Source of the DNA: an uncultured Acidimicrobiales bacterium | Lineage (GTDB): Bacteria; Actinomycetota; Acidimicrobiia; Acidimicrobiales; SZUA-35 | Length of the DNA stretch: 64,000 nucleotides | Direction: 5' to 3' | Assembly: GCA_937922045.1 (NCBI GenBank) | Contig: CAKZXA010000068.1 | Span: 1 to 64,000 of the forward strand | Shown here: positions 37,865 through 48,750 of the stretch, one piece after another | Numbering within the stretch: the first letter of the stretch is position 1 | Layout of the letters: every line of letters starts with the position of its first letter | Notes under the pieces: model-generated | The model's database searches: none | Told to the model about the DNA's origin: nothing | Seen by the model: only the letters and a program-made list of their open reading frames with translations | Position numbers and translations under genes: made by a program

Positions 37865-39115
37865 TTAGATAGCGAAGAAGTCTCGGGCTGCGACCAAAGA
37901 CTCGGCGAGGGCGTCGACGTCGTCTCGGTCGTTATAGAGATAGAAGCTGGCTCTTGCGGTGGCGGCAACGCCGAAGTGCCTCATCAACGGCTTGGCGCAG
38001 TGATGGCCGGGACGGATACACACCGCGTGTTCGTCCAGAATCTGGCTGACATCGTGGGCGTGGACGTTCTCCAACTCGATCGAGAGCACGCCGCCGCGCT
38101 CATGCGGCTCAGCTGGACCGAAAATCCGAATAGATGATCCAAGGTCGGCGGTGAGTTTGCGCAGAGCGTAGGCCGTGAGCTCAACCTCATGCTGGCGGAT
38201 GGCATCCATGCCGATCGATTCGAGGTAGTCGATGGCGGCGCCAAGTCCGATGGCTTCAACGATCGGCGGTGTGCCAGCCTCGAACTTTGCCGGGGCGACG
38301 TCTGGCGTGAATCCTTCGGTGGTCACGTTGAGGATCATTCCGCCACCGCCAAGGAAGGGAGGCATTGCGGCGAGATGCTCAGCCCGTCCCCAAAGGACGC
38401 CGATTCCGGTGGGGCCGAGCATTTTGTGACCGCTGAAGACCACGAAGTCGGCACCCATCGCGGTGACGTTGGTGGACATGTGTGGGACGGACTGACACGC
38501 ATCGACCACAACGATGGCGCCTGCGGCGTGGGCCGCTGAAACTAACTGATCGAGTTGTGTCAGGGTGCCGGTTACGTTGCTCATAGCGGTCACTGAAAGA
38601 GCTTTCGCCCCGTCGAGGAGGCGATCCAGCTCGGACAGATCCAGCCTGCCGTCATCGTGCACCGGGATCCATCGAATCTCGAGTTCACGCTCGGCCGCCA
38701 GCATCTGCCAGGGCACGATATTTGCATGATGTTCGAGCATCGAGAGCACGACAGCGTCGCCGGGCTTGAGGTTCGCTCGCCCCCAGCTGCCTACGACGAG
38801 GTTCAGTGCCTCGGTGGCGTTCTTTGTAAACACCACTTCGTCAGGGGACGAAGCGCCGATGAAGCCGGCGACCCTTTTCCGTGCCCCTTCGTAGAGATTT
38901 GTTGCCCGCTCGGCCAGCTGGTAAACGCCTCGATGCACGTTGGCATAGCTCGTAAGGTAGGCGTTGTCCATCGCGTCGAGGACCTGCTGAGGCCGTTGTG
39001 ACGAGGCGGCTGAGTCGAGGAAAACTAGCCGGCGTCCCGCTTGTGTCTGGTCCAGGATCGGGAAGTCTTTACGTATCTTGGCAACGTCAAACCCCGTGGA
39101 GTCAGACGATGTCAT
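37865..39115 (-). CDS. sufS: Cysteine desulfurase SufS
   Basis: FLDSAASSQRPQQVLDAM, VVVDACQSVPHMSTNVTAMGADFVVFSGHKMLGPTGIGVLWGR, IRPGHHCAKPLMRHF. Confidence 0.96.
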   Translation of the reverse strand: MTSSDSTGFDVAKIRKDFPILDQTQAGRRLVFLDSAASSQRPQQVLDAMDNAYLTSYANVHRGVYQLAERATNLYEGARKRVAGFIGASSPDEVVFTKNATEALNLVVGSWGRANLKPGDAVVLSMLEHHANIVPWQMLAAERELEIRWIPVHDDGRLDLSELDRLLDGAKALSVTAMSNVTGTLTQLDQLVSAAHAAGAIVVVDACQSVPHMSTNVTAMGADFVVFSGHKMLGPTGIGVLWGRAEHLAAMPPFLGGGGMILNVTTEGFTPDVAPAKFEAGTPPIVEAIGLGAAIDYLESIGMDAIRQHEVELTAYALRKLTADLGSSIRIFGPAEPHERGGVLSIELENVHAHDVSQILDEHAVCIRPGHHCAKPLMRHFGVAATARASFYLYNDRDDVDALAESLVAARDFFAI

Positions 39116-39888
39116 TTGAAACTCTCGTAGCCGTCTGTTTCGAGCTGTTTAGCGAGCTCTGGTCCACCGGAGGCAACGATCCGACCATCGACCAGGACAT
39201 GGACGTGGTCTGGTTCGAGATAGTCGAGGAGACGCTGGTAGTGGGTAATGGCCAGCACCCCGAGTTGAGGCCGCTCGGCCTGGATGGCCTTTACACCTTT
39301 GGCCACCGTCTGGAGAGCGTCGATGTCGAGGCCTGAATCGGTTTCATCCAGGATTGCGAGCTCGGGTTCGAGCACCGCCATCTGGAGAACCTCGTTTCGT
39401 TTCTTTTCGCCGCCAGAGAAACCTTCATTGACGTAGCGCTCCATAAAGGCGGAGTCCATCTCTAGGCGCTCCATCCAATCCATTAGAGAGAGTCGCAGCT
39501 CGAGCACGCTCATCTCGATGCCCTTGCGGGCGCTGAGCGCTTGGCGCAGGAAGTTGAGTACCGAAACCCCGGCGATTTCCTGCGGATACTGGAAGGCCAG
39601 GAAGATACCGGCCTTAGCCCGCACCTCGGTGTCCCAATCAGTGATGTCATCGCCCTGGTAGAGGAGCCGCCCATCTGTCACCTCGTACTCGGGCGAGGCG
39701 AGCAGCGTGGACGCGAGGGTGGACTTTCCCGAACCGTTTGGACCCATCAGAGCATGGATCTCGCCCGGTCGGATGGTGAGCGAGACCCCGTGCAGGATGG
39801 AGACCTGCTCGCCTGTCTCAGGATCGGGCTCAGCGGTGGCGGCATGGAGATCGTCGATCTCAAACAGAACGTCGTCGGACATGGCCAT
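39112..39888 (-). CDS. sufC: SufC ATPase (copy 2)
   Basis: LMGPNGSGKSTLASTLLASPEYEVTDGRLLYQG, FSGGEKKRNEVLQMAVLEPELAILDETDSGLDIDALQ. Confidence 0.96.
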   Translation of the reverse strand: MAMSDDVLFEIDDLHAATAEPDPETGEQVSILHGVSLTIRPGEIHALMGPNGSGKSTLASTLLASPEYEVTDGRLLYQGDDITDWDTEVRAKAGIFLAFQYPQEIAGVSVLNFLRQALSARKGIEMSVLELRLSLMDWMERLEMDSAFMERYVNEGFSGGEKKRNEVLQMAVLEPELAILDETDSGLDIDALQTVAKGVKAIQAERPQLGVLAITHYQRLLDYLEPDHVHVLVDGRIVASGGPELAKQLETDGYESFK

Positions 39889-39907
39889 ATTGTACGGGCG
39901 TTCGACC

Positions 39908-39941
39908 CCGAATTAACACAAGACGCGTAGTGTTAATTCGG
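39908..39941. promoter_or_regulatory. Putative operator for the sufC2-sufS-sufU operon
   Basis: Perfect 12-bp inverted repeat CCGAATTAACAC-N10-GTGTTAATTCGG; GTAGTGTTAATT recurs upstream of sufB at 28427..28438. Confidence 0.65.
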
Positions 39942-39977
39942 TCTCGCCGCCAGCGGTTTATGGCGCCCCTTTAACCA

Positions 39978-40607
39978 CTACCAACCGCGGTCGACCCACT
40001 GCTGCAACTGAGGTCGTTCGCTGCCAATCGTTGTGTTGTCGCCATGGCCCGGCAACACGATCGTGTCGGGTGGAAGAGTGAAGAGACGCTGATCGATCGA
40101 GTCGATGATGGTTGCGAAATCGCCACCGTCATAGTTGGTCGCTCCTGGCCCGCCAGGGAAGAGCGTGTCGCCGCTGAACAACAAGGGCTTATCTACCAGC
40201 TTGAAGCAGATCGACCCTGGCGTGTGCCCGGGGGTGGTTATCGTGTGCAGCTTGGCCCGTCCAACCTCGATCTGGACATCATCCTCCAGAAGGTAGTCGT
40301 AGCTGGGCAGCATCGCCGCGTCGGCTGCGGTCACCCCGACGAGGTAGCCGGCGTCTCGGACCTGAGGTACGGCCTGGATGTGGTCCCAGTGGCCGTGGGT
40401 TTCGAGGACGGTACGGACCCCGAGTGTCTCGCACAATTCGAGCAGCATCTCGTGTTCGTTGGCTGCATCGAGAAGAACGGCGTCGCCGGTATGGCGGCAG
40501 CGGATAACGAAGACGTTGTTGTCGACCGGTCCGACGACGACCTTGTGGACCTCGATGTCGGTGTCGCTCCAATGGAGGGTTTGGGCGGGTTGTGCGCTCA
40601 TAGACAA
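39978..40607 (-). CDS. MBL-fold metallo-hydrolase (glyoxalase II-like)
   Basis: VLETHGHWDHIQAVPQVRDAG, TTPGHTPGSICFKL, LFSGDTLFPGGPG. Confidence 0.92.
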   Translation of the reverse strand: MSMSAQPAQTLHWSDTDIEVHKVVVGPVDNNVFVIRCRHTGDAVLLDAANEHEMLLELCETLGVRTVLETHGHWDHIQAVPQVRDAGYLVGVTAADAAMLPSYDYLLEDDVQIEVGRAKLHTITTPGHTPGSICFKLVDKPLLFSGDTLFPGGPGATNYDGGDFATIIDSIDQRLFTLPPDTIVLPGHGDNTTIGSERPQLQQWVDRGW

Positions 40608-40610
40608 ACT

Positions 40611-40886
40611 CTACTCGGGCCAGACCACGGTCTTGAACTCGTTGATAACCACCGACTCGAAGAGCCCCGCTTTGGCGTAGGGGTCGTTCGCTGCGAAGGC
40701 CTCGGCCGCCGAGCGATCGGAAAGTTCAACGAGCAGACACGAGCCCGCCATGTCGCCAGCCTCGTTGAGCAGCGGGCCCGCCACTCGAATATCGAAATCG
40801 CGGATGTAGGCCAGATGGGCGTCCCTGTTGGCCTGTCGAATCGGAAGTCCGTCGGGTTTATCTTGACAATGGAAACACCAGATCAT
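40611..40886 (-). CDS. YciI family protein
   Basis: HLAYIRDFDIRVAGPLLNEAGDMAGSCLLVELSDRSAAEAFAANDPYAKAGLFESV. Confidence 0.88.
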   Translation of the reverse strand: MIWCFHCQDKPDGLPIRQANRDAHLAYIRDFDIRVAGPLLNEAGDMAGSCLLVELSDRSAAEAFAANDPYAKAGLFESVVINEFKTVVWPE

Positions 40887-40979
40887 GGCCGCACCGTAGC
40901 ATGGGCGACCCAGCGCTAGCCCGTCCTAGGTGGTGTTCCTGGTGCCAGACGGGGTTGTGCCCAGGCCGGGTTCGGCGTC

Positions 40980-41722
40980 CTAGTCGACGGCGATGAAGCC
41001 GACGGTTTCGCCTGCTTCGCCGATGAAGATGAGTCGTTGATCATTGATTGTGTAGCCGCTTGCGATGGCCACGCCCGACACGGCCGTATCGAGGTTGACC
41101 GTTTCGCTCTCCGATGAGTCCGGACAGGCAACGGCTGGGGGTGGATCGTCAAGCGAAAACGCTTCACCTGTGCCCTCCACATACGAGGCGGCGAGTCTTA
41201 GCTCAGGGCATGCACCGCTTGTAAACGTAATTGATTCGCCGTCGAGTACGACCACGACCTCGGGGGCCGACATCTCGGTCGTGGACGCCGAGCGTTCGAC
41301 GCCGGCGCCAGCGTAGACGGTGTCGAAAAGCCAGGCTGTTCCGATGAGTGGTGCCGGTTCTGGCGACGGCAATGGTTGGTAGACGGCGGCGAATGTTGAT
41401 CCGGTGAAGGTGATCCCCTGCGGATCGGCCGTCCAACCGGTGGCCTCCGCTAGCGCTCCGAGGTAGAGATGGTGAGTTCGCGCCCTGCGGGCAGCGCAAC
41501 CATCTCACCGTCGAGTTCGAAGCTGACGAGGCGCCAGCCGCCCGCCAGCGAGACGGAGGTGCCGCCAGCGGCGCTGCCACCATCCTGAGCAGCCGTGCTG
41601 AGGGTCGGCTCGGAGCCGGTGCCATCACCACCGGCATCGATCGAATCCTCGCCGCAGGCGCTTAGGAGAAGTAGCGGAGCGAGCGCCGTCAAGGAAAGTG
41701 CGATGGGCTGAAAACGGTTCAT
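40980..41722 (-). pseudogene. META-domain lipoprotein split by an apparent frameshift near 41450
   Basis: 41450..41722 MNRFQPIALSLTALAPLLLLSACGED...LAGGWRLVSFELDGEMVALPAGRELTIS*; other frame continues ALAEATGWTADPQGITFTGSTFAAVYQPLPSPEPAPLIGTAWLFDTVYAG... Confidence 0.55.
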
Positions 41723-41981
41723 GGGAGTTCCTTCCTACACCTATGACGACCAAGACGATGGTGCTGGTTCCCGAATCGACAAAGTTATGACGTCGCGTCG
41801 CCCCTGATCGGGAAGCCAGGGCGCCCTCGGCTGGCCAGGCCAAACGGCCTGTCTGCCATAAACATGCTTGCTCTGGATCGTGGCCTCTGTGGTATCTACC
41901 ATTTTCGTAGAGCGAGGACGCGGCCCTGGGCAGCGCAAAACGTAGCCAGAGAACCGGGCGTCGGCGTGATCGAGGAGATGG

Positions 41982-42293
41982 TTGACGATGCGACAGACGT
42001 TGCAGCAACGGGTACGACAAAGCGAAGAACCGGGCCTCGGGCAGGGGTTTGGTCAGGCAGCAAGGCCCTCCTTGGGTGAACTACTACGATCCACGAGGCT
42101 GACCGCTGTCCTGGCTTGGATCGGGCTGGTCGCCGCTGTGCTTCTCGGCTCATGGTGGACGGCCCAAGCGGTAGCCGCGGGAGCGATGGCCTCAGTGCTA
42201 CTCAGGCTCGCTCTTTCTGTCGGTGGTGGCACCTACTACCTGGTCATGTTCCGTGTTGCTCGTCGCAAGGATGCTGGCGCTTACCACGTGTGA
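41982..42293 (+). CDS. Small membrane protein
   Basis: Two hydrophobic segments (LTAVLAWIGLVAAVLLGSWW; AVAAGAMASVLLRLALSVGG). Confidence 0.45.
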   Translation: MTMRQTLQQRVRQSEEPGLGQGFGQAARPSLGELLRSTRLTAVLAWIGLVAAVLLGSWWTAQAVAAGAMASVLLRLALSVGGGTYYLVMFRVARRKDAGAYHV

Positions 42294-42348
42294 GCGTTGA
42301 GGGTGGGTTTCTCGTGGGAATTGGACCGGGATCTGGTGTACTTGGGCG

Positions 42349-43056
42349 GTGAGCGCAGATCTGAAGGTGGTTCGTGAAACCGCTCTTGCGAGGGGTGATC
42401 GTCGGTCATCGATGGTCATCTATCGGACCTTTCGAAGCTTTCTCAGACAGGTTGTGAACCGTTGGTTGCGCCTGCGGTCGGAAGGGACTGATGTTCTCGA
42501 CTTGCCCGGGCCAATGATTCTGGCGCCGGTGCACCGCTCCCATCTCGACAGCGTGCTCATCGCCACCGTTTCGAATCGTCGCATCCGCGCCTTGGGTAAG
42601 GAATCGCTCTTCACCGTGCCTGTGCTCGGCTATCTTTGTGCTGCGCTCGGCGCCATCCCGGTGCGCCGAGGTGAGGCGGCGAGTGATGCAATGAAGGCGG
42701 CTAAGGGCTTACTCGAACAGGGGGAGTCGATGATCGTCTTTCCTGAGGGAACCCGTCAGAGCGGCGACGATGTGGGTGAGCTTTTTGACGGAGCGGGATG
42801 GCTGGCGGCCCGGACCGGGGCTCGGGTGGTTCCCATCGGCATCGCCGGAACGAGGGAGGCGCTTCCCTCCGGAGCCAAGATGCTGAAACGATCGCAGGTC
42901 GTCATCGTCGTCGGCAACCCTATGGATCCGCCTTCGGCGGCGAATGGGCGGCGGGTCTCACGCGACGAGATAGCGGCCTACACCGTTCGGCTCGGCACCG
43001 AACTCCAGGCGGTTCAAACACGAGCAGTCGAGCTTCGTCGGTCTAACGTTCCCTAG
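42349..43056 (+). CDS. 1-acylglycerol-3-phosphate acyltransferase (PlsC-like)
   Basis: PVHRSHLDSVLIATV (HX4D), FPEGTRQSGDDVGELFDGAGWLAARTGARVVPIGIAG. Confidence 0.9.
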   Translation: MSADLKVVRETALARGDRRSSMVIYRTFRSFLRQVVNRWLRLRSEGTDVLDLPGPMILAPVHRSHLDSVLIATVSNRRIRALGKESLFTVPVLGYLCAALGAIPVRRGEAASDAMKAAKGLLEQGESMIVFPEGTRQSGDDVGELFDGAGWLAARTGARVVPIGIAGTREALPSGAKMLKRSQVVIVVGNPMDPPSAANGRRVSRDEIAAYTVRLGTELQAVQTRAVELRRSNVP

Positions 43057-43137
43057 CGTTTCTCCCGTCCTTGCAACCGTTGCCGGTGTCTTTACAACTG
43101 TTGCCGGTCGCAGCGTCGAGCTACCCTCAGAGAAGAC

Positions 43138-44835
43138 ATGCAGCGCCTGCTGAGGCGTTCGATGAATGGGAGAGTGAGTTCAGAAATGGCCCAAAGCGCA
43201 GCGAGCATCGACAGAGGACGGACCGACACCTCACTCCTTCGCCAAACCATTGGCGACAATCTCGCCGACACGGTTGCTCAGCATGGTGACCGTGACGCTC
43301 TGATCGTGCGCCACCAAGGTATCCGGTGGACCTATCAGGAGCTGGCGAACAAGGTCGATGAGGTTGCTCGAGCGCTTCTAGCCGCTGGTTACCGCAAAGG
43401 TGATCGGCTAGGTATCTGGGCGCCGAACTGCGCCGAGTGGGTACTGACCCAATTCGCCACCGCACAGATCGGCGTCATCCTCGTCAACCTCAATCCGGCC
43501 TACCGCACCCATGAGGTTCAGTACGCACTCGACCAGTCAGGTTGCAAAGGGCTCGTGGCCGCAGCCACCTTCAAGACCAGCGACTATGTCGCCATGGTCG
43601 ATGAGGTGCGGGGCGACCTACCCGAGCTCGAGGACGTCTACTTCATCGGGACCGAAAGCTGGGACGAGCTACTGGCCGGGGCCTCGGCGGTTACGAGCGC
43701 CGAGGTCGGCGCCATCAGCGCCACACTCGATTGCGACGATCCGATCAATATCCAGTACACCTCTGGCACCACCGGTTTCCCGAAGGGTGCCACGCTCAGC
43801 CACTTCAACATTTTGAACAATGCGTTCTATGTAGCCGAGGGTTGCGCCTACACCCACGAGGATCGCGTCTGTGTGCCGGTGCCGTTCTACCACTGCTTCG
43901 GCATGGTCATGGGTGTGCTCGGGTGCTCAACCCACGGTGCGTGCATTGTTGTGCCTGCCGATGCCTTCGATCCGGTCGAAACGCTGGCGACACTCGACGA
44001 GGAGGCGTGCACCAGTCTCTACGGCGTGCCGACGATGTTTATCGCAATGCTCGGTCACGTCGATTTCGACAAGACCGACCTCAGCGCCTTGCGAACCGGC
44101 ATCATGGCCGGGTCCCCCTGCCCGGTCGAGGTGATGAAACAGTGCATCGAGCGGATGCATATGGACGAAGTCACCATCTGCTACGGCATGACTGAGACGT
44201 CGCCGGTCTCGACCCAAACCGCGGTCGACGATCCGATCGACAAGCGGGTGCAAAGCGTCGGACGCGTCCACCCTCATGTCGAGATCAAGGTCATCGATCC
44301 CGAAAGTGGTGAGATCGTACCTCGGGGAGCCTCCGGCGAATTCTGCACCAGAGGCTACTCGGTCATGGTCGGCTACTGGAATGACGCTGAGCGTACGGCG
44401 CAGGCCATCGACGAGGACGGCTGGATGCACACCGGGGATCTGGCCGAGATGGACATCGATGGCTATGTCAACATCGTCGGGCGGATCAAGGACATGATCA
44501 TTCGAGGCGGCGAGAACGTGTATCCCCGAGAGATCGAAGAGTTCCTCTACGGCCATCCGAAGATCAAGGACGTGCAGGTGATCGGTGTTCCCGACGTCAA
44601 GTACGGCGAACAGGTAATGGCTTGGGTTCAAGTCGAAGATGGTCACGAGTTGTCCGAAGACGAGGTCAAGGAGTTCTGTCAAGGCAAGATCGCGCACTAC
44701 AAGGTGCCGCGCTACGTCCACGTGACCGATGAGTTCCCGATGACGGTTACGGGCAAGATCCAGAAATTCAAGTTACGCGACGATGCGATCGAACGACTCG
44801 GCTTGGCTGATGCGGCCGCGGTCGAGACAGCCTAG
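43138..44835 (+). CDS. AMP-binding acyl-CoA synthetase
   Basis: [83 protein letters not shown]; alternative downstream ATG possible. Confidence 0.95.
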   Translation: MQRLLRRSMNGRVSSEMAQSAASIDRGRTDTSLLRQTIGDNLADTVAQHGDRDALIVRHQGIRWTYQELANKVDEVARALLAAGYRKGDRLGIWAPNCAEWVLTQFATAQIGVILVNLNPAYRTHEVQYALDQSGCKGLVAAATFKTSDYVAMVDEVRGDLPELEDVYFIGTESWDELLAGASAVTSAEVGAISATLDCDDPINIQYTSGTTGFPKGATLSHFNILNNAFYVAEGCAYTHEDRVCVPVPFYHCFGMVMGVLGCSTHGACIVVPADAFDPVETLATLDEEACTSLYGVPTMFIAMLGHVDFDKTDLSALRTGIMAGSPCPVEVMKQCIERMHMDEVTICYGMTETSPVSTQTAVDDPIDKRVQSVGRVHPHVEIKVIDPESGEIVPRGASGEFCTRGYSVMVGYWNDAERTAQAIDEDGWMHTGDLAEMDIDGYVNIVGRIKDMIIRGGENVYPREIEEFLYGHPKIKDVQVIGVPDVKYGEQVMAWVQVEDGHELSEDEVKEFCQGKIAHYKVPRYVHVTDEFPMTVTGKIQKFKLRDDAIERLGLADAAAVETA

Positions 44836-45513
44836 TTGAACGCCTCCGTGCCATCACCGCAGGAATCGCCCGTCACAATCGAGGTCGATATTTGGTCCGA
44901 TGTTGTCTGCCCCTGGTGCTACATCGGCAAACGTCGATTCGAGAGTGCTGTCGCCCAATACACCGAACGACGCCCCGAGGTGGTCTTTGAGGTTCGTTGT
45001 CGAGCCTTCATGCTGGACCCGTCGGCACCTGAATCACCGGAATCGGTTCTGAAGATCTATGAACGCAAGTTCGGTGGCTCAGTGGCCGCCAGGTCGATGA
45101 TCGACCGGGTAACCGCTGAGGCCGAGGGGGAGGGCTTGGTCTTCAACCTTGATCGGGCTCAGCGGGCCAACACGTTGTCGGCCCATCGTCTCCTCGTCCT
45201 GGCCCGCGAACATGGTGTCCAAATGCAGATGAAGGAAGAACTGATGGCCGCCTACTTCACGGATGGTGTCGACATCGCCAACCAAGCCGACCTTGTGGCC
45301 CTTGCTGTCGAGGCGGGCTTGGACGAAGCGACCGTGGCAGCATGGCTGGCCGACGGCCAAGGGCGCAACGACGTGATCGCCGATCTGAAGACCGCGACAG
45401 AACAGGGTATTACTGGCGTGCCCGGGTATGTCTTCAACCGATCCGGTCTCGTTGCCGGCGCGCAGCCGGATGAAGTATTCATATCTGTTTTCGACCAATT
45501 GATCGGAGCTTGA
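44836..45513 (+). CDS. DsbA-family (FrnE-like) oxidoreductase, Cys form
   Basis: IEVDIWSDVVCPWCYIGKRRFESAV; ATEQGITGVPGYVFNRSGLVAGAQPDEVF; start TTG. Confidence 0.93.
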   Translation: MNASVPSPQESPVTIEVDIWSDVVCPWCYIGKRRFESAVAQYTERRPEVVFEVRCRAFMLDPSAPESPESVLKIYERKFGGSVAARSMIDRVTAEAEGEGLVFNLDRAQRANTLSAHRLLVLAREHGVQMQMKEELMAAYFTDGVDIANQADLVALAVEAGLDEATVAAWLADGQGRNDVIADLKTATEQGITGVPGYVFNRSGLVAGAQPDEVFISVFDQLIGA

Positions 45514-47507
45514 TGACCACCGAGTCGCCCCTGTGGGCGCCAACGCCTGAACAGATCGCCGCTACCCAGATAGACCGGTTCCGGCGGGAATGTTGGCCCG
45601 AGGCCTCAACCAGTCACGAGCTTTGGAAGGCATCGGTGGCTGAGCCTGGCCGTTTCTGGCGTTCGGTCTGGGAATGGTGCGACGTGCTTGGCGAACCCGG
45701 CGATCGAGACATCGAGCATGGGGAAACCTTTCGTCAGTCCACCTTCCTGCCCGACGCCACGCTGAACGTTGCCGAGAACCTGCTCGCCGAGCGCGAAGGC
45801 GCCGACGATGTTGCCATAATCGCCCTTGGCGAAGCGACGACACCGGGTGGGGCCCCAACCGAGGAGCACTGGAGCTGGCAGAAGCTACGAACCGAGACAG
45901 CATCGTTGGCCGCTGCTCTGCGCTCAGCCGGGATCGAATCGGGTGACCGGCTCGCGGCGTGGATGCCCCATCGGCCGGAAACCGTGGTTTCGTTCCTCGC
46001 CGCAGCCTCGATCGGGGCTGTGTTCACCTCAACGTCGGCTGACTTCGGTGTCGACGGGGTCGTCGACCGCTTTGGCCAAACCGAGCCTCGTGTTCTCGTG
46101 GCTTCCGTCGGGTACCGGTATGGCGGTCGCTTCTTCGATCTGACCGATCGCTTGGTAGAGATTGCCAGCCAGCTGCCGTCGGTTGAGATCGTGATCGTGG
46201 TCGGTGCCGATGATGAGGCTGTTCTTCCCTCTATCGATGGATGCAAGGTTGTCGGCTGGCAGGCGTTGGTTGGGGCTCACAGCGGCGCTGAGCCTCACTA
46301 CGAACCCTTGCCAACGAACCATCCCCTCTACGTCTTGTATTCGTCGGGAACGACGGGCAAACCCAAATGCATTGTCCACCGCAGCGGCGGTGTGCTGCTC
46401 AAACATCTGAGCGAGCAACGATTTCACAGCGACATCAGAGCCGGTGATCGAGTCTTCTACTTCACGACATGTGGCTGGATGATGTGGAACTGGCTCGTTT
46501 CGGCCCTTGGATGTGGGGCCACGATCGTCCTCTACGACGGAAATCCGGCCCACCCCGGGCCCTCGGTGCTGTTTGAGGCCGCCGAAAGGTATGGCTTCAC
46601 CCTCTTCGGTATCTCAGCAAAGTTCATCGATGCGGTGATGAAGAGCGGCTACCGACCTGTGGATCACGTCGAGCTGAATGAGCTGAGGAGTGTATGCTCC
46701 ACCGGTTCGCCGCTGAGCCATGAAGGCTTCAGCTGGATCTATGATGCTCTCGCTCCGGATGTGCACCTCGCGTCCATATCGGGCGGTACCGATCTTTGTG
46801 GCTGCCTGGTCCTGGGCGACCCGACCCGACCCGTCTATGCCGGCGAAATCCAAGCCAGCGCGCTTGGCCTCAAGATCGACGTCTACACCGACGAGGGGGG
46901 CACGGCGCCGGTCGGCGAAAAGGGAGAGTTGGTCTGTGTGAACCCCTTCCCGTCGATGCCTCTGCGGTTCTGGGGCGCAGATGGCGAGGAGCGCTACCAG
47001 GCTGCCTACTTTGACCGGTTCGCTGAGCTTGGTCCGGCCAACGTTTGGGCCCACGGCGACTATGCAGCCTGGACCGTCAACGGTGGCATGGTCATCTTTG
47101 GTCGCTCCGACGCCACGCTCAACGCGTCTGGTGTTCGAATCGGTACGGCCGAGATCTACCGCATCGTTGAACAGATGGACGAGGTGCAGGAGTCGATAGC
47201 GATCGCCCAGGAATGGGACGGCGACACTCGCATCGTCCTCTTCGTGCGGCTGACGCCGGGAATGCTTCTCGACGACGACTTGACGGCGCGTATACGGCGA
47301 GACCTGCGGGCGAAAGGCTCGCCTCGGCATGTGCCGGCCGTTGTCGTCGATGTCGAGGACATTCCCCGCACCCGTTCGGGCAAGATCGTCGAACTTGCGG
47401 TAACCGATGTTGTTCACGGTCGGCCGGTTAAGAACACCGAGGCGTTGGCCAATCCCGAAGCCTTGGATCAGTTCTCCAATCGGTTGGAGTTGGTGTCGGG
47501 TCCCTGA
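45513..47507 (+). CDS. Acetoacetate-CoA ligase
   Basis: [82 protein letters not shown]. Confidence 0.94.
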   Translation: MTTESPLWAPTPEQIAATQIDRFRRECWPEASTSHELWKASVAEPGRFWRSVWEWCDVLGEPGDRDIEHGETFRQSTFLPDATLNVAENLLAEREGADDVAIIALGEATTPGGAPTEEHWSWQKLRTETASLAAALRSAGIESGDRLAAWMPHRPETVVSFLAAASIGAVFTSTSADFGVDGVVDRFGQTEPRVLVASVGYRYGGRFFDLTDRLVEIASQLPSVEIVIVVGADDEAVLPSIDGCKVVGWQALVGAHSGAEPHYEPLPTNHPLYVLYSSGTTGKPKCIVHRSGGVLLKHLSEQRFHSDIRAGDRVFYFTTCGWMMWNWLVSALGCGATIVLYDGNPAHPGPSVLFEAAERYGFTLFGISAKFIDAVMKSGYRPVDHVELNELRSVCSTGSPLSHEGFSWIYDALAPDVHLASISGGTDLCGCLVLGDPTRPVYAGEIQASALGLKIDVYTDEGGTAPVGEKGELVCVNPFPSMPLRFWGADGEERYQAAYFDRFAELGPANVWAHGDYAAWTVNGGMVIFGRSDATLNASGVRIGTAEIYRIVEQMDEVQESIAIAQEWDGDTRIVLFVRLTPGMLLDDDLTARIRRDLRAKGSPRHVPAVVVDVEDIPRTRSGKIVELAVTDVVHGRPVKNTEALANPEALDQFSNRLELVSGP

Positions 47508-47527
47508 GCGGGCACACTTCTTGCTCG

Positions 47528-48094
47528 ATGGATCAACCTCAGATCGAAGCGTCCGTTCGTGCCATTCTTGCCGCCGTAGGAGAGGATCCTGACCGGGATG
47601 GTCTGCTCGACACGCCTGCTCGGGTAGCGCGAGCCTATGGCGAATTGCTGCGCGGCTACGCCGAAGACCCCGCTGATCATCTCGATCGGCAGTTCGATGT
47701 GGACCACGACGAGATGATTCTGGTACGCAACATCGCTTTCAGCTCGATGTGTGAGCATCACATGTTGCCCTTTATCGGCCAAGCCCACGTGGCCTACTTG
47801 CCAGGCGAAGGCGGCAAGGTCTGTGGATTGTCGAAGCTTGCCCGCGTGGTCGACGGCTACGCCAAGCGACTGCAGGTGCAAGAACGACTGACGAGCCAGA
47901 TTGCCGATGCCCTGGTCGAACGGCTCGATCCGGCAGGGGTTCTTGTCGTGCTCGAAGCCGAACATCTTTGCATGACCATGCGAGGTGTTCAGAAACCTGG
48001 GGCGGTTACGACGACATCAGGTGTTCGTGGCTTGTTCAAGCGAAACGCAGCCACTCGGGCCGAAGCTTTAGGACTTATCCAATCCAGTCGGTAG
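47528..48094 (+). CDS. folE: GTP cyclohydrolase I
   Basis: [90 protein letters not shown]. Confidence 0.96.
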   Translation: MDQPQIEASVRAILAAVGEDPDRDGLLDTPARVARAYGELLRGYAEDPADHLDRQFDVDHDEMILVRNIAFSSMCEHHMLPFIGQAHVAYLPGEGGKVCGLSKLARVVDGYAKRLQVQERLTSQIADALVERLDPAGVLVVLEAEHLCMTMRGVQKPGAVTTTSGVRGLFKRNAATRAEALGLIQSSR

Positions 48095-48111
48095 CGACCG
48101 TCGGCCAGTGC

Positions 48112-48750
48112 CTAGATCGCCACGGGTCGTTGTCCATTGGCGAAACGTTCGGCCATCACCAACAACACCGTCCAGTAGCCCCCGATGGGCTTCACCAGAT
48201 CTGATTTCACGACAGTAATCGGCTCGATCTCGCCGCCGGGTACGTACTGATGGGCGTCGAGGTGTTCAACATCGTCGGCGAGCAGGGCCAGCAGGCCGCT
48301 GGCCGATGTCTCGGCGAGCCCCATCACCTCGTCTGGGTCGGGGTTGAACTGGTCCAGTGGGCGATCGTCCGAGAGGAAGAAGACATGGGCGAGCTCACGG
48401 TTGGTTCCCTCTCCGGCGTCGTCGGCGAGGAGGCGAACGCCGAGTGGCACGAGCAGGTCTTGGTCGACTTGGATGCCGACCTCTTCCTCCAGCTCCCGGA
48501 TGCCGTCGAGCGGCGATTCCCCGGCGAGCAGGTGACCGGCGGCTGAGAGGTCGAGCAGCCCGGGAAAGGCTCGTGCCTGTTGATGTCTCAGCTGGAGGAC
48601 GACCCTCGCCGGGGCTTCGGGGCGGATGATCAGACAATGAAAGACCTGGTGCCACTGGCCATCAGCGTGCACCTGTTCGCGGCTTGCAGTGTCCTCGTAG
48701 GCGCCGGTCGGTGAGACGATGTCGATCATTTCTGGAACGGGATCATTCAT
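48112..48750 (-). CDS. NUDIX hydrolase
   Basis: DLSAAGHLLAGESPLDGIRELEEEVGI (Nudix box). Confidence 0.9.
   Translation of the reverse strand: MNDPVPEMIDIVSPTGAYEDTASREQVHADGQWHQVFHCLIIRPEAPARVVLQLRHQQARAFPGLLDLSAAGHLLAGESPLDGIRELEEEVGIQVDQDLLVPLGVRLLADDAGEGTNRELAHVFFLSDDRPLDQFNPDPDEVMGLAETSASGLLALLADDVEHLDAHQYVPGGEIEPITVVKSDLVKPIGGYWTVLLVMAERFANGQRPVAI

Noticed and set aside
41450-41452. Stop in the META-domain gene as possible selenocysteine
   Set aside because: Stop is TAG and homology resumes in another frame, so it is a frameshift
43927-44721. 264-aa minus-strand ORF opposite the acyl-CoA synthetase
   Set aside because: Shadow ORF rich in Asp/His from antisense codons; no independent support
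44836-45513. FrnE-like gene as a further selenoprotein
   Set aside because: Both active-site positions are Cys codons (CPWC) with no in-frame UGA
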